DNA from: Chamaecyparis obtusa
Taxonomy: Eukaryota; Streptophyta; Pinopsida; Cupressales; Cupressaceae
Direction: 5' to 3'
Length of the DNA stretch: 64,000 nt
Assembly: GCA_027943335.1 (NCBI GenBank)
Contig: BSBK01007845.1
Location: forward strand, 248,001-312,000
In this document: piece after piece, positions 1-10,679 of the stretch
How positions within the stretch are numbered: the stretch's first letter is position 1
Layout: the number at the start of each line of letters is the position of its first letter
The notes under the pieces: model-generated
Database searches by the model: none
What the model saw: the letters and a program-made list of their open reading frames with translations, nothing else
What the model was told of the DNA's origin: nothing
Position numbers and translations under genes: made by a program

Positions 1-728
1 CTTCTCTGATGATGAGGAATCAAATGTAGATGTGGCTATCTGGAGAGAAGAATACTAGGGATACTAGCAACAAGTATTCTCTGATTCAGAAGATGAAACT
101 AGTCATATGCTACATAGCACTATAAATGTTGCGGGTGATGAAAAGAAGTATCCCAACTTTAGGTTTCCTAGTGAAGAAGAAAAGAGATCCCTTACTGTAG
201 TAGAAACTAACCAAGCTAGGAGTGCTTATAATTTGAGGAATATAAAGGTGGAGTCTGATCAAGGTAAACCAAGGTCTGTGTTTATCAAATAAAATGCCTC
301 CAAGGTTGATATTGGCTATCCCAATAAAGGAAAAGAAAAGAAAGAAAATGTTAAACAAGGAGAATCTTCTTTTGCTCAAGAGGAGAAGGAAATAAAGTCT
401 AAAAAAAAAGATGCATTTGACAAAGGAAGAAAAGGTAAGAAACTTATTGATACTATATCAAAATTACCTGCATTTAATAGGAAACATGTTCTTACTCAAA
501 TGAAGGTTCCAATTACTTTAATAGAAATGTTAAAGATTAAGGAGCATAGAGAAGCAACATTGCCATTATTGATAGGGATTGAAAATATCCCAATTGACCA
601 TAAAAAGGAAAATAAAGAAAAAAGGATTAAATCTGACCAAGATGTCCCCATCATATATGTGGGAAATGTAATTACCAGAGATCCCTCACATATTGATCCC
701 TTTAATGTGACCTTTCTCATAAACAACA
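1..728 (+). pseudogene. Element P: Gag C-terminal / pre-protease linker
   Basis: One reading frame (frame 2) can be followed from the left edge into the protease with stops at about positions 56 and 290. It is lysine- and glutamate-rich, low in hydrophobic residues, and ends in a segment (about 440-720) that leads directly into the protease active site. No CCHC zinc knuckle is visible here, so any nucleocapsid motif must lie upstream of the window. Assignment as the Gag/Pol linker rests on position only. The sequence itself has no domain I recognise. Confidence 0.55.
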
Positions 729-1104
729 AGCTAGTAAAAAATTGCATGAGAGACTCTGGTGCTACAACAAATGTCATGTCATATGCAGTAATGAAGGGAT
801 TGGAATACAATTTGATACTTCTTTTGGGAGCTACTATGCTATGGACAACAGGGAGGTCCCTATGATTGGTACTTTAAAAGGAGTAGAGGTCAATATTGTT
901 GCATTCCCTGAGGCCACATACAAAATGGATGTTTTTGTTGTGGATACACAACTACATTATGGCATGTTATTGTCAAAACAATGGGATGTGGCAGTTAGAG
1001 GGCATGTACAACTAGATTTGTCATATGCAACTATCCATGTTAATGGAAATGAGGTGAAGTTGTATAGGGAGCCACGCACACTAGTGATTGTTGAAAAGGT
1101 GTAG
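729..1104 (+). pseudogene. Element P: retropepsin-like aspartic protease
   Basis: The active-site motif DSGATTNVM is readable at 752-778, the plant Ty3/gypsy form of the D-S/T-G triad. A frameshift between about 800 and 840 moves the reading from frame 2 to frame 1. It then continues through a stretch containing VPMIGTLKGVEVNIVAFPEA and a Leu-rich segment with GMLLSKQWD, which resembles the C-terminal G-x-D/W part of the fold. Stop at 1102-1104. The enzyme would have cut the Gag-Pol polyprotein inside the particle. The catalytic Asp is intact but the frameshift kills the copy. Confidence 0.75.
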
Positions 1105-1130
1105 GATAATATGCTCAATGACATGTTGAT

Positions 1131-1746
1131 ATGGATAATTTTAGAGTTGAAAAGATACTTACGCAATGCATAAATATTGATCCATTAGTGGAGGAGCTGA
1201 AATCACAACAGTCTGGCTTGTGGAAAATGTACTTTGATGGGGCTTTCTCAAAAGAAGGATCAAGAGGTGGTGTCTTATTCATTTCTCCATTAGGTAACAC
1301 CTTTAAATATTCCTTCTTGTTAGCTTTTCAATCACAAACAATACTATTGAGTATGAGGATTTTCTTTTGGGTTTAGACATTATAACTAGGCATGGTGTTA
1401 AGTCTGTAAAGGTTTTTGGGGATTCTGAGCTGGTAGTAGAACAAGTCATATCTCAATATATTATAAAAAATGATAGGCTAAAATTGTATAAGAATGTTGT
1501 CTAGGACCAAATTGAGTTATTTGATGCTTTTAACATTAAATGGATTGAAAGTCAAAACATATTATGTCTGACTTCTTAGCTAATGTAGCTTTAAAGAATG
1601 ATGATTTGACTTTAAGTGGGATATCCAGTTTGGAGGTTAAGATTAGGCCAGTTGTAACTGACAATGTTTACAACTGGAAAGTTTTTGAAAATGATCAGGA
1701 TATACTCAAATTTATCCAGTGCCTAGACCATTATGAAGGCCAATAA
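1131..1746 (+). pseudogene. Element P: additional RNase H domain placed upstream of RT
   Basis: Three overlapping frames (3, then 2 from about 1335, then 1 from 1564) together give a classical RNase H fold. Asp in YFDGAFSKEG is at 1236-1238, Glu in NTIEYED at 1349-1351, Asp in KVFGDSEL at 1421-1423, and Asp in MSDFLANVAL at 1570-1572. All four acidic catalytic positions are present, broken only by frameshifts and one stop. It matches the second (archaeal-like) RNase H of Tat elements, and its counterpart in element F lies at 62515-62910 behind the RT-linked RNase H. Here it sits between protease and RT, which is unusual. It would degrade RNA in RNA-DNA hybrids during reverse transcription. 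Confidence 0.75.
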
Positions 1747-1979
1747 GTTGATTGCAATGCTTTAGTTAAGGTCATAGATGTAAAGGATATTATTTTTGAA
1801 AATGAGGTTGTGCAATTAAACTCTAATCGAATCCCTAAGGGGCTTATAGAGTTAAAATAATTGTTCAATAATCAAGATGATTACTCAAATATGTCCAATA
1901 ATAAAATTGAAGATCTAGAGGAGATTAATTTGGGATCAGATACATGACCACAATTAGTATATATTGGAAATAAGTTAGA

Positions 1980-2700
1980 CTCTCATGTTAGGGCCAATTT
2001 GATTTAATTTCTAAGAAAACACAAGCATGTATTTGCCTGGTCATATGAGGACCTAAACACCTATAGGGAGGACTTGTTCCAACATGAGATCCCATTAAAA
2101 CTAGATACTAAACCATTCAGATAGGAGAAAAGGCCAATCAACCCATTGCTAGCTCGCAAGATGCAACAAGAACTAATGAAGATGAGAGATGCAGGGATAA
2201 TTCAACCTATAAGACATTTAACTTGGGTTTCCAATTTGGTCCCAGTTAGGAATAAAAATGGTGACATAAGACTTTGTATTGATTTTTGAAATCCTACTGT
2301 TGCATCTCTAAAGGATAATTACTCTCTGTTTAACATGGAGGCAATGTTGCATAAGGTTATCAGTTGTGATATGTTATCAATAATGGATGGATTTTCAGGC
2401 TACAACCAGGTGTTAGTGAAAGAATCAAAGCAATTCAAGACTTCTTTTACTACCCCATGGGGGACCTATGTTTATATTAGAATGCATTTTGGTCTCTTGA
2501 ATGTTGGAGAAACATTTGAGAGAGCCATGGATGTTGCATTTAAGGAATTTATTGATGTCTTTATGGTTATTTATTAAGATAATTTAACTGTGTATTCCAA
2601 GAAGGAAGAGGACCATTATGGTCATTTAGAAAGGCTTTTAATAAAGCCTTGGAATATGGTGTATCATTGAATCCTAAAAAATGCTAATTTGCACTAACAA
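1980..2700 (+). pseudogene. Element P: reverse transcriptase
   Basis: Frame 1 runs from about 1980 to 2577 with stops near 2124 and 2287, then a frame change near 2630. Recognisable RT blocks are a thumb-proximal AGIIQPI...WVSNLVPVRNK, the palm RLCIDF, SIMDGFSGYNQV with the first catalytic Asp, and WGTYVYIRMHFGLLNVGETF. The second catalytic block should read Y-x-D-D but reads Y-x-D-N just after 2570 (IY, stop, DNLTVYSK). The second Asp is therefore replaced by Asn and the preceding codon is a stop. The segment 1747-1979 between the extra RNase H and RT holds only linker-like sequence with stops. Confidence 0.85.
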
Positions 2701-3480
2701 AAGGGAAGTTGTTGGGGCATTTTGGGTCAACGGAAGGGGTCATAATTGATCTAGAAAGAATAGAAGAAATCCAAAGGGTCACTGGCCCAAAAAACATCAA
2801 AGGAATGCAATCTTTCTTAGGAAAGATGAATTTTGTGAGATGATTAATTGAAAACTTTGCAGAAGTTGTCAAGCCAATAATAAAACTCTTGAAGAAAAGT
2901 GCAAAGTTTGAGTGGGATGTTGAAGCACAAGGTGATTTTGAAAAAATAAAGAAAGTAATTCAGGAAGCACCTCTTCTTAGGTCTCCTGATTAAAATAAGG
3001 CCTTATCATTATTCTCCTTTGTATCATTTCATACAATTGCATTTGTGTTGTTGCAAAAGGATGAAGAGGGAGTTGAACACCCTATTGCATTTTTTAGTAA
3101 ACCTCTGCAAGCAACTGAACTAAATTATGAAATGATGGAGAAATAGGCATATGCACTAGTGGAAGTGGTCAAAGAATTCATGCCTTATATAGTATGTGCC
3201 AAGGTGATTGCATATGTCCCCCATGAAATAGTCAAGGATATCCTTACCCAGTCATAGGTTACTGGAAAAAGATGTAAATGGATCTACCGGGTTCAGGAAT
3301 TCAATTTAGAAATCCATATTACAAAATTGGTATGAGGAAAATGCTTAGAAAAGCTTATGACAAAAGAAAATATGGATGTGATGCAAGTTAATAATGTTGG
3401 AGTACAGGATCAGTTAGTTACTAGCATTGAGATGAAGCCTTGGTACTCAGACATTTTTTTTTAAAAAATGCCAAGTGCCC
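2701..3480 (+). pseudogene. Element P: RT connection and RT-linked RNase H
   Basis: The connection segment (about 2840-2990, ending PLLRSPD) leads into a Ty3-type RNase H read in frame 3 from about 3006. Visible are FHTIAFVLLQKDEEGVEH, PIAFFSKPLQATELNYEMME and AYALVEVVKEF, the standard order for the RNase H that follows RT in gypsy elements. Beyond it (about 3250-3330) is RCKWIYRVQEFNLEIHITK. Several in-frame stops are present (for example near 3145 and 3255). This is the ordinary partner domain of RT. It is listed apart from the extra RNase H upstream because the two are different copies of the fold. Confidence 0.8.
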
Positions 3481-4290
3481 TCAGAGTCTAAAGGATAATC
3501 AAAAGAGAACTCTCGGGCTGCAAGCCCAAAAGTACACATTGAGACAAGGTGACTTATATTGGAAAAATAGAGATGAATGTGATTTTATTGTGCTTGAATG
3601 AATGGTAGGCTAACAAGGTCTTGAAAGAAATGTATGGTGGTGTTTATGGAGGACATTATTTAGCCAAAACAACTACTCACAAGATTTTAAGGGCTGGCTA
3701 TTATTGGCCTTTTATATTCAAGAACACATGCAGATTTGTGTAGATTTGTGCAGAAATGTGAGTCATGTCAGAGGTTCTCTTCTAAATTAAAATATTCAGG
3801 TGCCTTATTGTTGAATCCAATGGTAGCTGAAGCACCTTTTTCTATGTGGGGGATCAACTTCATTGGAGAATTCTCAAAAAAATCTAGTGGTGGACACAGT
3901 TGGATTTGGTTGCCAAAGATTACTTCACAAAATGGATTGAAGCAATCCCTACTAATAAGGCAACCAACATGGTGGTAATTGATTTTCTGATGCATAATAT
4001 ACTCACCAAATTTAGTGTCCCTATTAAATTAGTGATGGATAATTCCATGTGCTTTAGGTCTAATGAATTCAAGAATTTTTGTGATGAAAATGGGATTTTC
4101 ATGTCTTATTCTTCTCCTTATCACCCACAAAGAAATGGACAAGCAGAATCTAGCAATAAAAGTATCTTGCAAATTTTGAAGAAAACCTTAGAAACTAATA
4201 AAAAAGCTTGGATTTCAAAGTTAAAGTTGGCTTTATGGGCTGATAGAGTTACTATAAAAAGGCTATTGACAGTTCCCCTTTTGAATTAGT
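3481..4290 (+). pseudogene. Element P: integrase, zinc-binding and catalytic core
   Basis: The zinc-binding module reads GGHYLAKTTTHK then KCESCQ (about 3649-3771), giving the His-His-Cys-Cys set. The catalytic core follows. The first acidic residue should be Asp in W-G-I-D-F-I-G but codon 3856-3858 is AAC, so it reads WGINFIG. The second Asp (LVMDNS, 4038-4040) and the Glu (NGQAESSNK, 4146-4148) are kept. A frameshift lies near 3890-3900. Integrase joins the new cDNA into host DNA. With the first catalytic Asp changed to Asn this copy could not do so even without the frameshift. Confidence 0.85.
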
Positions 4291-4702
4291 ATATTGCCTT
4301 CAAGAAAGATTACCATAAAACAACTTGCTCCCTATGTATAAGTTTATCAACGATGAAGATTTAGAAACAACTGATGCTATGCAAGGTAGAATGGTACAAC
4401 TTATAGAGTTGGAGGAAATTAGGAGAGGGGGATAGAAGAAAAAATTGAAGGCCCAAAAAAAGATGAAGTATTTATTTTATAAAAGAGCTAGTGACAGGAA
4501 GTTTCATCTTGATAATTTGGTACTACAATGGAATGCTAGGGCTGAAGATAAGGGAAAGCATAAAATGTTTGAATCCTTATGGTTGGGTCCTTATGTTGTT
4601 CATCAAGTACATGGTAAGGATTCATACTTTTTGAATAATTTGGATAGTGAGGTACAACAATTGTCAGTGCATGGGCAATTTCTAAAACCTTTCTTTAATT
4701 AA
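4291..4702 (+). pseudogene. Element P: integrase C-terminal tail
   Basis: The last 258 bases (4445-4702) form an open stretch ending at a normal stop. It reads YKRASDRKFHLDNLVLQWN, then GKHKMFESLWLGPYVV and the end VHGQFLKPFFN. This is the usual plant gypsy integrase tail: the D-L-V-L-x-W segment, the W-x-G-P-Y-x-V segment and a final L-K-P-F/Y-F. No chromodomain is present, which excludes a chromovirus. The segment 4291-4444 joins core to tail and is out of frame. Confidence 0.75.
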
Positions 4703-4753
4703 GTTTATTTTCCATGGATAGTAGTTTTGTATATTTATATATATTTTAGGTGT

Positions 4754-5037
4754 GTGTTTTCTTTCTGCCATGTGTGGTCTATGTTCCAGAGTCCTAGTTT
4801 CTTATCTTGAACTTGCATTTAAGCATCCTCAGTCAGATCCACTATTGATCCAAATTTTTTTGTGTCATGTCTTGGTTTTAGTTTTTTCTTGGCATGTGTT
4901 TTCTTTATGTTGTGTGTGGTCTGTGTTCTAGAGTCTTGGTTTCTTATCTTGAACCTGCATTGAAGCATCCTTAGTCAAAGCCACTATTGATCCAAAGTTT
5001 TTTGTATCATGTCCTAGTTCTGGTTTTTGAAATTTTT
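4754..5037 (+). repeat. 142-bp tandem duplication in the 3' region of element P
   Basis: Two adjacent copies, 4754-4895 and 4896-5037, both begin GTGTTTTCTTT and share TTTCTTATCTTGAAC, CACTATTGATCCAAA and the run-up to the next copy. They differ at scattered positions. They lie about 50 bases after the integrase stop codon, in the 3' untranslated part. Tandem repeats in the 3' untranslated region are known from Tat/Ogre plant elements, which fits the extra RNase H. Confidence 0.85.
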
Positions 5038-6498
5038 CCTTGGAGGTATCCGTTTGCGTTTAAAATTCTTCTTGCCTTTGAGTCCTGAGTGCATGTCTTT
5101 TGAAAAGTGGAAAAGTCTAAGATTAATTAAAGTTTACCTTTTCCACTTAGTCGCTAACTTGCTAGCCCTATAAAATGTCAGTCGCAAGCTCACAGTCTCT
5201 TTTATAATGTCAAGTTAACCATCGTGAGTGGGTGATCATTCAAGTTATCTTTCATCACTAGCTTGCAGGTGGGTTATAAGTTTAGGTGTTAACTATGGTG
5301 ACCCCATGAGTGATTAAGTCCAAGCCTTTCTCGCTAGGTCATAGATTTTTTGTTAATTTTTTCACTAACCGCAGTGACCTAGTGGGAGTTTATGTTTTTA
5401 ATTTGGTTGCTAGCTCATAGACCTTTTTGGTGATTAGTGAAATCCTTAGCGACCTTGCGAGTATGAAGTTTTTATGTCAATCGCTAACTCACATTTTCTT
5501 TTGATAGCTTAAGTGTTTTATTTGTGAGTTAACAAGGTTGTGCCAAGTGTCCTGATTATAGAATAACAAACAGATTAAATCAATGGTGGTCGTTGACCCG
5601 TGAAGCATCAAATAATATTCTCTAGTCTCTTAACAAGTTAACAAGTAAATGACATGTAGTAGATGGTGGACCTTGGCCAGAGGAAAAGATAGAGTTAAAA
5701 ATATGTCAAATCAAATTTAATCTATTGATAGGCACAATGCCTTAATAGAAAGATGCAAGAAAGTTATTCATCACGGGATCATGCTTGAGTGACACATGGA
5801 AGCTATTTATGAAAGGATGAACCCTTTGGTTGCTAGCTCGTGAAGAAATTAGACAATTAAAGAAAACTATCAGTGAGCTTGCGAGTGAAGAAAAATGTTA
5901 GAGAAAGTGATTTAGTCACCAAATCGTGAGGGTTCTAAGCGGTAATGAAAAATGTCAAAGAGTTGGAGAAAAGGGATAAAGGTTAATTGATTTCCTTTGA
6001 TCACTAGATCACTATGGTCTATGATAGCTAGTAAGAAGTGTTTGTGACCTTGTGAGTATGTGTTTTGTGGCCTAGTTGCCAACTCATTATGTTCTTTAAA
6101 GTTTTTTACAAGTGTTAGCGATTTGGTGAGACATATGCATAAAGCAAAGAAAAGTTAATTGTTTCAGCGAATAATTGATTGACACCTGGAGCTATCTGTT
6201 GAAATGCACGGTTATGGTCCAAGACTGTGACATAAAAGAAGAAGTTATTATAATATATCAACTTGGTAAGAATTTATGAAGCAAAGATCATTACAAAGAC
6301 ATGATGATGATGACAGTTCACTGAGGTGATGACATGAAAATCCTTGAGAAGCTATAATAGATGTGTGTTGTTGATTACCAAGTACCTTTCCCTTTGAGAT
6401 ATTTTAGATTTTGTGTGTGTTGAGATTTGATTGCAAAGCTAGTATTCAACAAATTGTTGAAGCTTTTCTGAGTTGCAGGTTTAAAAAATGATTGAAGG
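5038..6498. other. Non-coding stretch with a recurrent short motif
   Basis: There is no convincing reading frame on either strand. It probably holds the rest of element P (3' untranslated region and/or LTR, boundaries not found) and the lead-in to reading frame D. From about 5145 to 6135 a degenerate motif close to GTCGCTAACTCGCGAG or its complement recurs roughly every 50 bases, for example TCGCTAACTTGCTAGC at 5154, AGCGACCTTGCGAG at 5447, GTTGCTAGCTCGTGA at 5829 and GAGCTTGCGAGTGA at 5877. A CCTATAAAATG box at 5167 could be a TATA box. Just before the D start codon is a pyrimidine-rich TTGCAG that resembles a splice acceptor (6473-6478). Confidence 0.45.
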
Positions 6499-6510
6499 AT
6501 GAGTCAATCA
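6499..6510 (+). pseudogene. Reading frame D, first four codons
   Basis: ATG AGT CAA TCA (6499-6510) is in frame with the open stretch that resumes at 14341 on the far side of element G. With G and one copy of its AATCA duplication set aside, the start reads MSQSIVGSLTRKEKG and continues for dozens of codons. This is why I place the start of D here. No ribosome-context claim is made. Gene identity is unknown (see the two following D entries). Confidence 0.6.
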
Positions 6511-9129
6511 TGTTGGTTCATGAAAAGGAGTTTACACTTAGAGAGACACCAATATACTTCAGAAAAAATTTGAGGAGGGGTTAGTTCTAAAAATGGGGAG
6601 ATCTGTAGGTAACTGGACCAACTATAGGGACAAGACTACCCTCTACACTTATGGCTCTGTAAAACCAAAGTGGGTGCACCTACTCTAGTGAATAAAACAC
6701 TTCGTACAATACCAAGACTGGATTCAACAAAGAAGATAGATAGAAAGAAAGTACTAAATGATAACCAGTCATTTATTGACTCTCCATTGCTATGATGAAA
6801 AAATGGCCCTATAACCTCGATATTATGAAAGATTTTGGATTGGTTATGATTAAAGTTATGAGGGATATAAGAAGACCATATCAAACACATATTACTATAG
6901 AATATACTTACTTATGAATAATACCTTATCCACTAGGAAAAATCTCTAATGCATTGCAAAATATAGAATCCAACTACTATTCTTCATCATAGATCCAAGC
7001 CATTAACACAAATAATCCAACCCATACTACTTATAGAAATCCCTGTGTAAACCCAATGAATCTATGTTTCATCTAGAGATTTTTAATTTGATCCTAGATC
7101 AAAGCAAAGGAATAACAACACATACATGGGTAAACACCATGCAATGGACCATAAAATCCAAAACTCAAGAGATGAACACAAATGGAGAGAAATGAATCTA
7201 GATATTTGTATATGTATGAGGATTCATGCCTCTGTATACACCTTGTTTCAAGATTCAAACACTTCAATAATATGCAAAAGACCAAAAGTTTTTCCTTTGA
7301 TATAATAATATTGTCTAATATCAAACTTGGTACACCCTAGATTAAGAACAAATCATCAGTCGATATTTTGAAACCAAGGAGAGACTAGACCTAGACCTCC
7401 CACTCAGCCAAAAGATGACCCTCCTAAATGATCTTGGAAATCCTTATAAAGGACTGCAACAAGCTTGGGATCATTTAGGGTAAAATTAGGTTTTCCAACC
7501 ACATACAATCAACCAGATACAAAAAGAAATAAAATAGACAAGAAAGCCTAAAAACTCGGGAAGGATGAGATCAAATCTGATTATACAATATTTGGGTTTC
7601 AACATCCAGGCCAACCATGGTTACAAATTCAATAGGTCTCTTGTTGTAGACAAAAATTTAATGCCAGAACCACTAACAGCAAACTTACGTGTATCAGGGC
7701 ATGGAAATTACTGACAACCATCAAACGCTAGCTGCACTTCTCAAAGTATCAATCCTTTGCATTAAACCGGAATGGTACACAGGGAACAAAAATTAGTTTA
7801 TGACATCCTCAACATCCTACCCATCAATTTTCACCTACAACCATCCTTGAAACAAAATAAAATTGATTCGGCTCAATGTTTCTAGCTCATACACTCCATT
7901 TTCTACTAGAAAAACCCTTAAACAATTCAAATATCCTAGTCGCAACGGTTAATCGATGAAGTTTAAAACACAGTCGTCAATCCTTCTCTTTCCTAGCACA
8001 TCATGCAGTTCACATAAATTGGCAAAATAGTCAACTAAGAGTTTGAAAATAACTGGACACATCACCTCCTCGGCAACCAATCAAAAAATAACACATCTGC
8101 AATACCTAGCACAAAGGACCCACATTTTCATTTGACCTATCGGGCTAGACACATGGCAATAGAGCATGATCCTGCGATCACTAATCCTTCCTCACTTTTC
8201 CTTTAAGTATGCACACCCACTGTTTGATCAGATTAGACATGCAATGTCTTTACCGTTTACTATGGAAAGTCCTTTAACCCTACATCATCTAGAGATCACG
8301 TGACAAAGGAAAATCTCACAATCTCTGAAGGTTTTTCTTAACTATGGTTTAATCATGAGAATGAGCGACTGAGGAAAATCTCGTAATCTCTAGATACTCA
8401 TCTTAACCCAAGCTTAGTTCTTGAGATCCAATGACAACCCTCGATCTTTACCACCATCAATGATCATTGCTTAATCTCCAAATGCTTCGTGACTTGATCA
8501 TGACATTATGAGACTTGGAGATAGCCGCCTCGCTAGGTCGTTGAAGGTTAAAAACTTAACTGCCAACATTGGGAGACTTGGGGAAAGCTTTAATCACCAA
8601 GTTGTTGAATGAAAATAACTAACTACCTGGGACTTGGAGATTAAGAGATAATCCAAAATAGTTAAGCCTTTTACCCATTTTGCCGAATCATCAAACGACT
8701 GTCAGGTTTTGCATTGCTTGATGACTAGACCTGAAATACCTAACACTGATGTCAGATTTCTCTCTTCTTACATCTATCATACTTAGCACTACATGCCGAC
8801 TAAGACTGAAAGACATAACACTTTTAAAACATTAGGACTTAGGAAAAATTAAGAGGCATCGTCGGGTTTTTATATCTTGGAAGGCTTGGCCCCGCCCAAT
8901 GATAACTTAAGACATGCACAAAAAGAAGAACTTAAGTGACCCAAAAAAGCAATGAGGATATAGAAAAGGGATGGGGTTTTATGGGCTTAGACAAATTTTT
9001 TGAAACCCTAGCATGGATAAACCCTATTTCTTCATACCTTGGGAAATTTTAAGGAAAATTTCTTTGATTTTGCAGGAACACGGACCATTTTCAACAATTT
9101 TTTTTGCATGAAAGGAAAATGGGTTGACA
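6511..9129 (-). repeat. Element G LTR, left copy (3' LTR in element sense)
   Basis: A direct repeat of 11719-14335, ending where similarity stops (GGGTTGACA against GGGCTAACA). It contains no gene. The minus frame at 7094-7324 recurs at the matching place in the other LTR (12239-12532), but that is expected of any repeat. Near the left edge, both LTRs carry a purine run followed by CTGTAGG that looks like a polypurine tract in the + direction (6589-6604). Confidence 0.9.
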
Positions 9130-9240
9130 TTGGCTATGTCTGGGGATGTATGACTCTTGTAGGCATGACAAGAACTTCAAAATTTCTTGGAGAGCAGACT
9201 TCCTACTGGACAAAAAACTTGCAGGGAAACTACTCAAAAA

Positions 9241-10131
9241 CTAGAAGATGAACCAAGAACAAGAAGAACAAGAAAGAAACACATAATTGAAAAGGAATAT
9301 TTGCAAATTTACAAGATTAAAAAAAATTTTCTTGGCCTCGGGCCACCCAAAGAAATACCAAAACCCTCCTGTGTCAAAATTTTCATTCTCATCCACATAT
9401 GTGACCAGCCACCTGAAAATATCATGACAATCTTGCTGCCAACATACATGAACATATTTGGGCTCAAAATTAATTCTATTTTTTCCACTACCCACACTCT
9501 TCCAGTCACAGCCACTATCATACTCATACTCCAAAAAGTATGGAACATATTTTATCTCATCTAGTTGAGGACTAGAAATACAAAATTTATCCAGTAACCC
9601 ATTAAAGAATAGATTGCAATGATCATCATGCATTACTAAAAACTCACCTGGCTGAGAAGGAATTGGACCCTCAAATTTATCTTCATAAGATACCTCATCA
9701 ACTGAATAACTTGGTTCCTTAATGATATCTTCACAAACTGGATGATGAACCAAGTAAAATTTTTCTTCACAAATTTTGTCATATAGGGACAACTGATCGG
9801 TATCATCACTTTTATCAAACAATTCATTGTCCCTATCATTTAAGAAATTTTCCTCAACACTGTCACAATCACCATCACATTCATCAAAACAAGGAAAAGA
9901 AAATGAACAAGAAACTTGTTCATCACTAGAATCTACATGACAAGACAACACACTATCATGGTCTTTACTAACTTCTTCTAAGTCACAACATGAGGGGATT
10001 TCATGTAAACATGAATCATCATCAACACCACTTTGAACTCGTGCCTCATTATCAATGTCAAAGCATATATCAATGGGAAACTGTGAATCAGAGTCCATAT
10101 CAGGGGCATACCTCTGAAAATCAACAACCAA
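9241..10131 (-). CDS. Element G: acidic protein of unknown function (296 codons, intact)
   Basis: An uninterrupted 296-codon minus-strand frame, one of the longest open stretches in the window. The N-terminal two thirds are very rich in Asp, Glu and Ser with repeated Cys (for example CFDECDGDCDSVEE). The C-terminal part is aromatic (VHVCWQQDCHDIFRWLVTY, GGFWYFFGWPEAKKIFF) and ends in a hydrophobic Cys/Ser-rich tail that could be a membrane anchor. It lies downstream of the Gag core in element sense, separated by 548 bases (10132-10679) that are not open, and 111 bases before the 3' LTR. I do not recognise the family. Given the frame change between the two, it may be the tail of a broken Gag or a separate protein. 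Confidence 0.55.
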   Translation of the reverse strand: MVVDFQRYAPDMDSDSQFPIDICFDIDNEARVQSGVDDDSCLHEIPSCCDLEEVSKDHDSVLSCHVDSSDEQVSCSFSFPCFDECDGDCDSVEENFLNDRDNELFDKSDDTDQLSLYDKICEEKFYLVHHPVCEDIIKEPSYSVDEVSYEDKFEGPIPSQPGEFLVMHDDHCNLFFNGLLDKFCISSPQLDEIKYVPYFLEYEYDSGCDWKSVGSGKNRINFEPKYVHVCWQQDCHDIFRWLVTYVDENENFDTGGFWYFFGWPEAKKIFFNLVNLQIFLFNYVFLSCSSCSWFIF

Positions 10132-10679
10132 GAGTGCTAAGATTTTCTATTTTTGACTTCATGTTCAATTTCTTTGGCCTCTTGCTTGATGCTGCAAACA
10201 TCTTCCTTGTTTGGAACAAGGACTAAAATCTCTTGGCTCATATCATTTTGTGCAAAGAAATCACTGCAACAACTTTCATTTGCATCATAATCATCTTCTT
10301 GTTGTTCACACAAAACTCCCTTAAACTAAGACAAGAAGGATGTCCTATTATGTTGATAAGAAGAAAAATCTACATTCATAATGGAAACATCATCAATTGT
10401 ATATTCATCTTCAACATCTTGATATTCATTGACCTCATTTTTAGCATCATAATAACATCCCCAACACAATTAGAATCAACATCATCATCATTGGCCTCTT
10501 CATCATCAAAATGAAGAATAACCATTGCCTATAACCTTTTCTCTTCTTGCAACTTCCAGCACACAACATCATTCTCTACAATTTCACTTTTTAGAGTAGC
10601 ATTTTTTATGAGTAAATCCTCATAATAAATTTCATGGATGGTGTGATCAATAGAGACATCAATGTCTTGGTATTGATCT

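Larger units (their letters stand above)
1..5037 (+). mobile_element. Ty3/gypsy element P, degraded pol half
   Basis: The order read along the + strand is a Gag-end/linker, an aspartic protease, an extra RNase H, reverse transcriptase, the RT-linked RNase H, integrase, the integrase C-terminal tail, and then a tandem repeat. Integrase after RT places it in Ty3/gypsy, and two RNase H modules point to the Tat side of that group. The 5' LTR and most of gag lie left of the window. I could not identify the 3' LTR, so the right end is set at the end of the tandem repeat and is uncertain. Frameshifts and stops occur throughout, so the copy is dead. Confidence 0.85.

Noticed and set aside
9187..9564. 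125-codon + strand frame beside element G Gag
   Set aside because: Antisense to the intact acidic frame of G and crossing into non-coding sequence. No domain.
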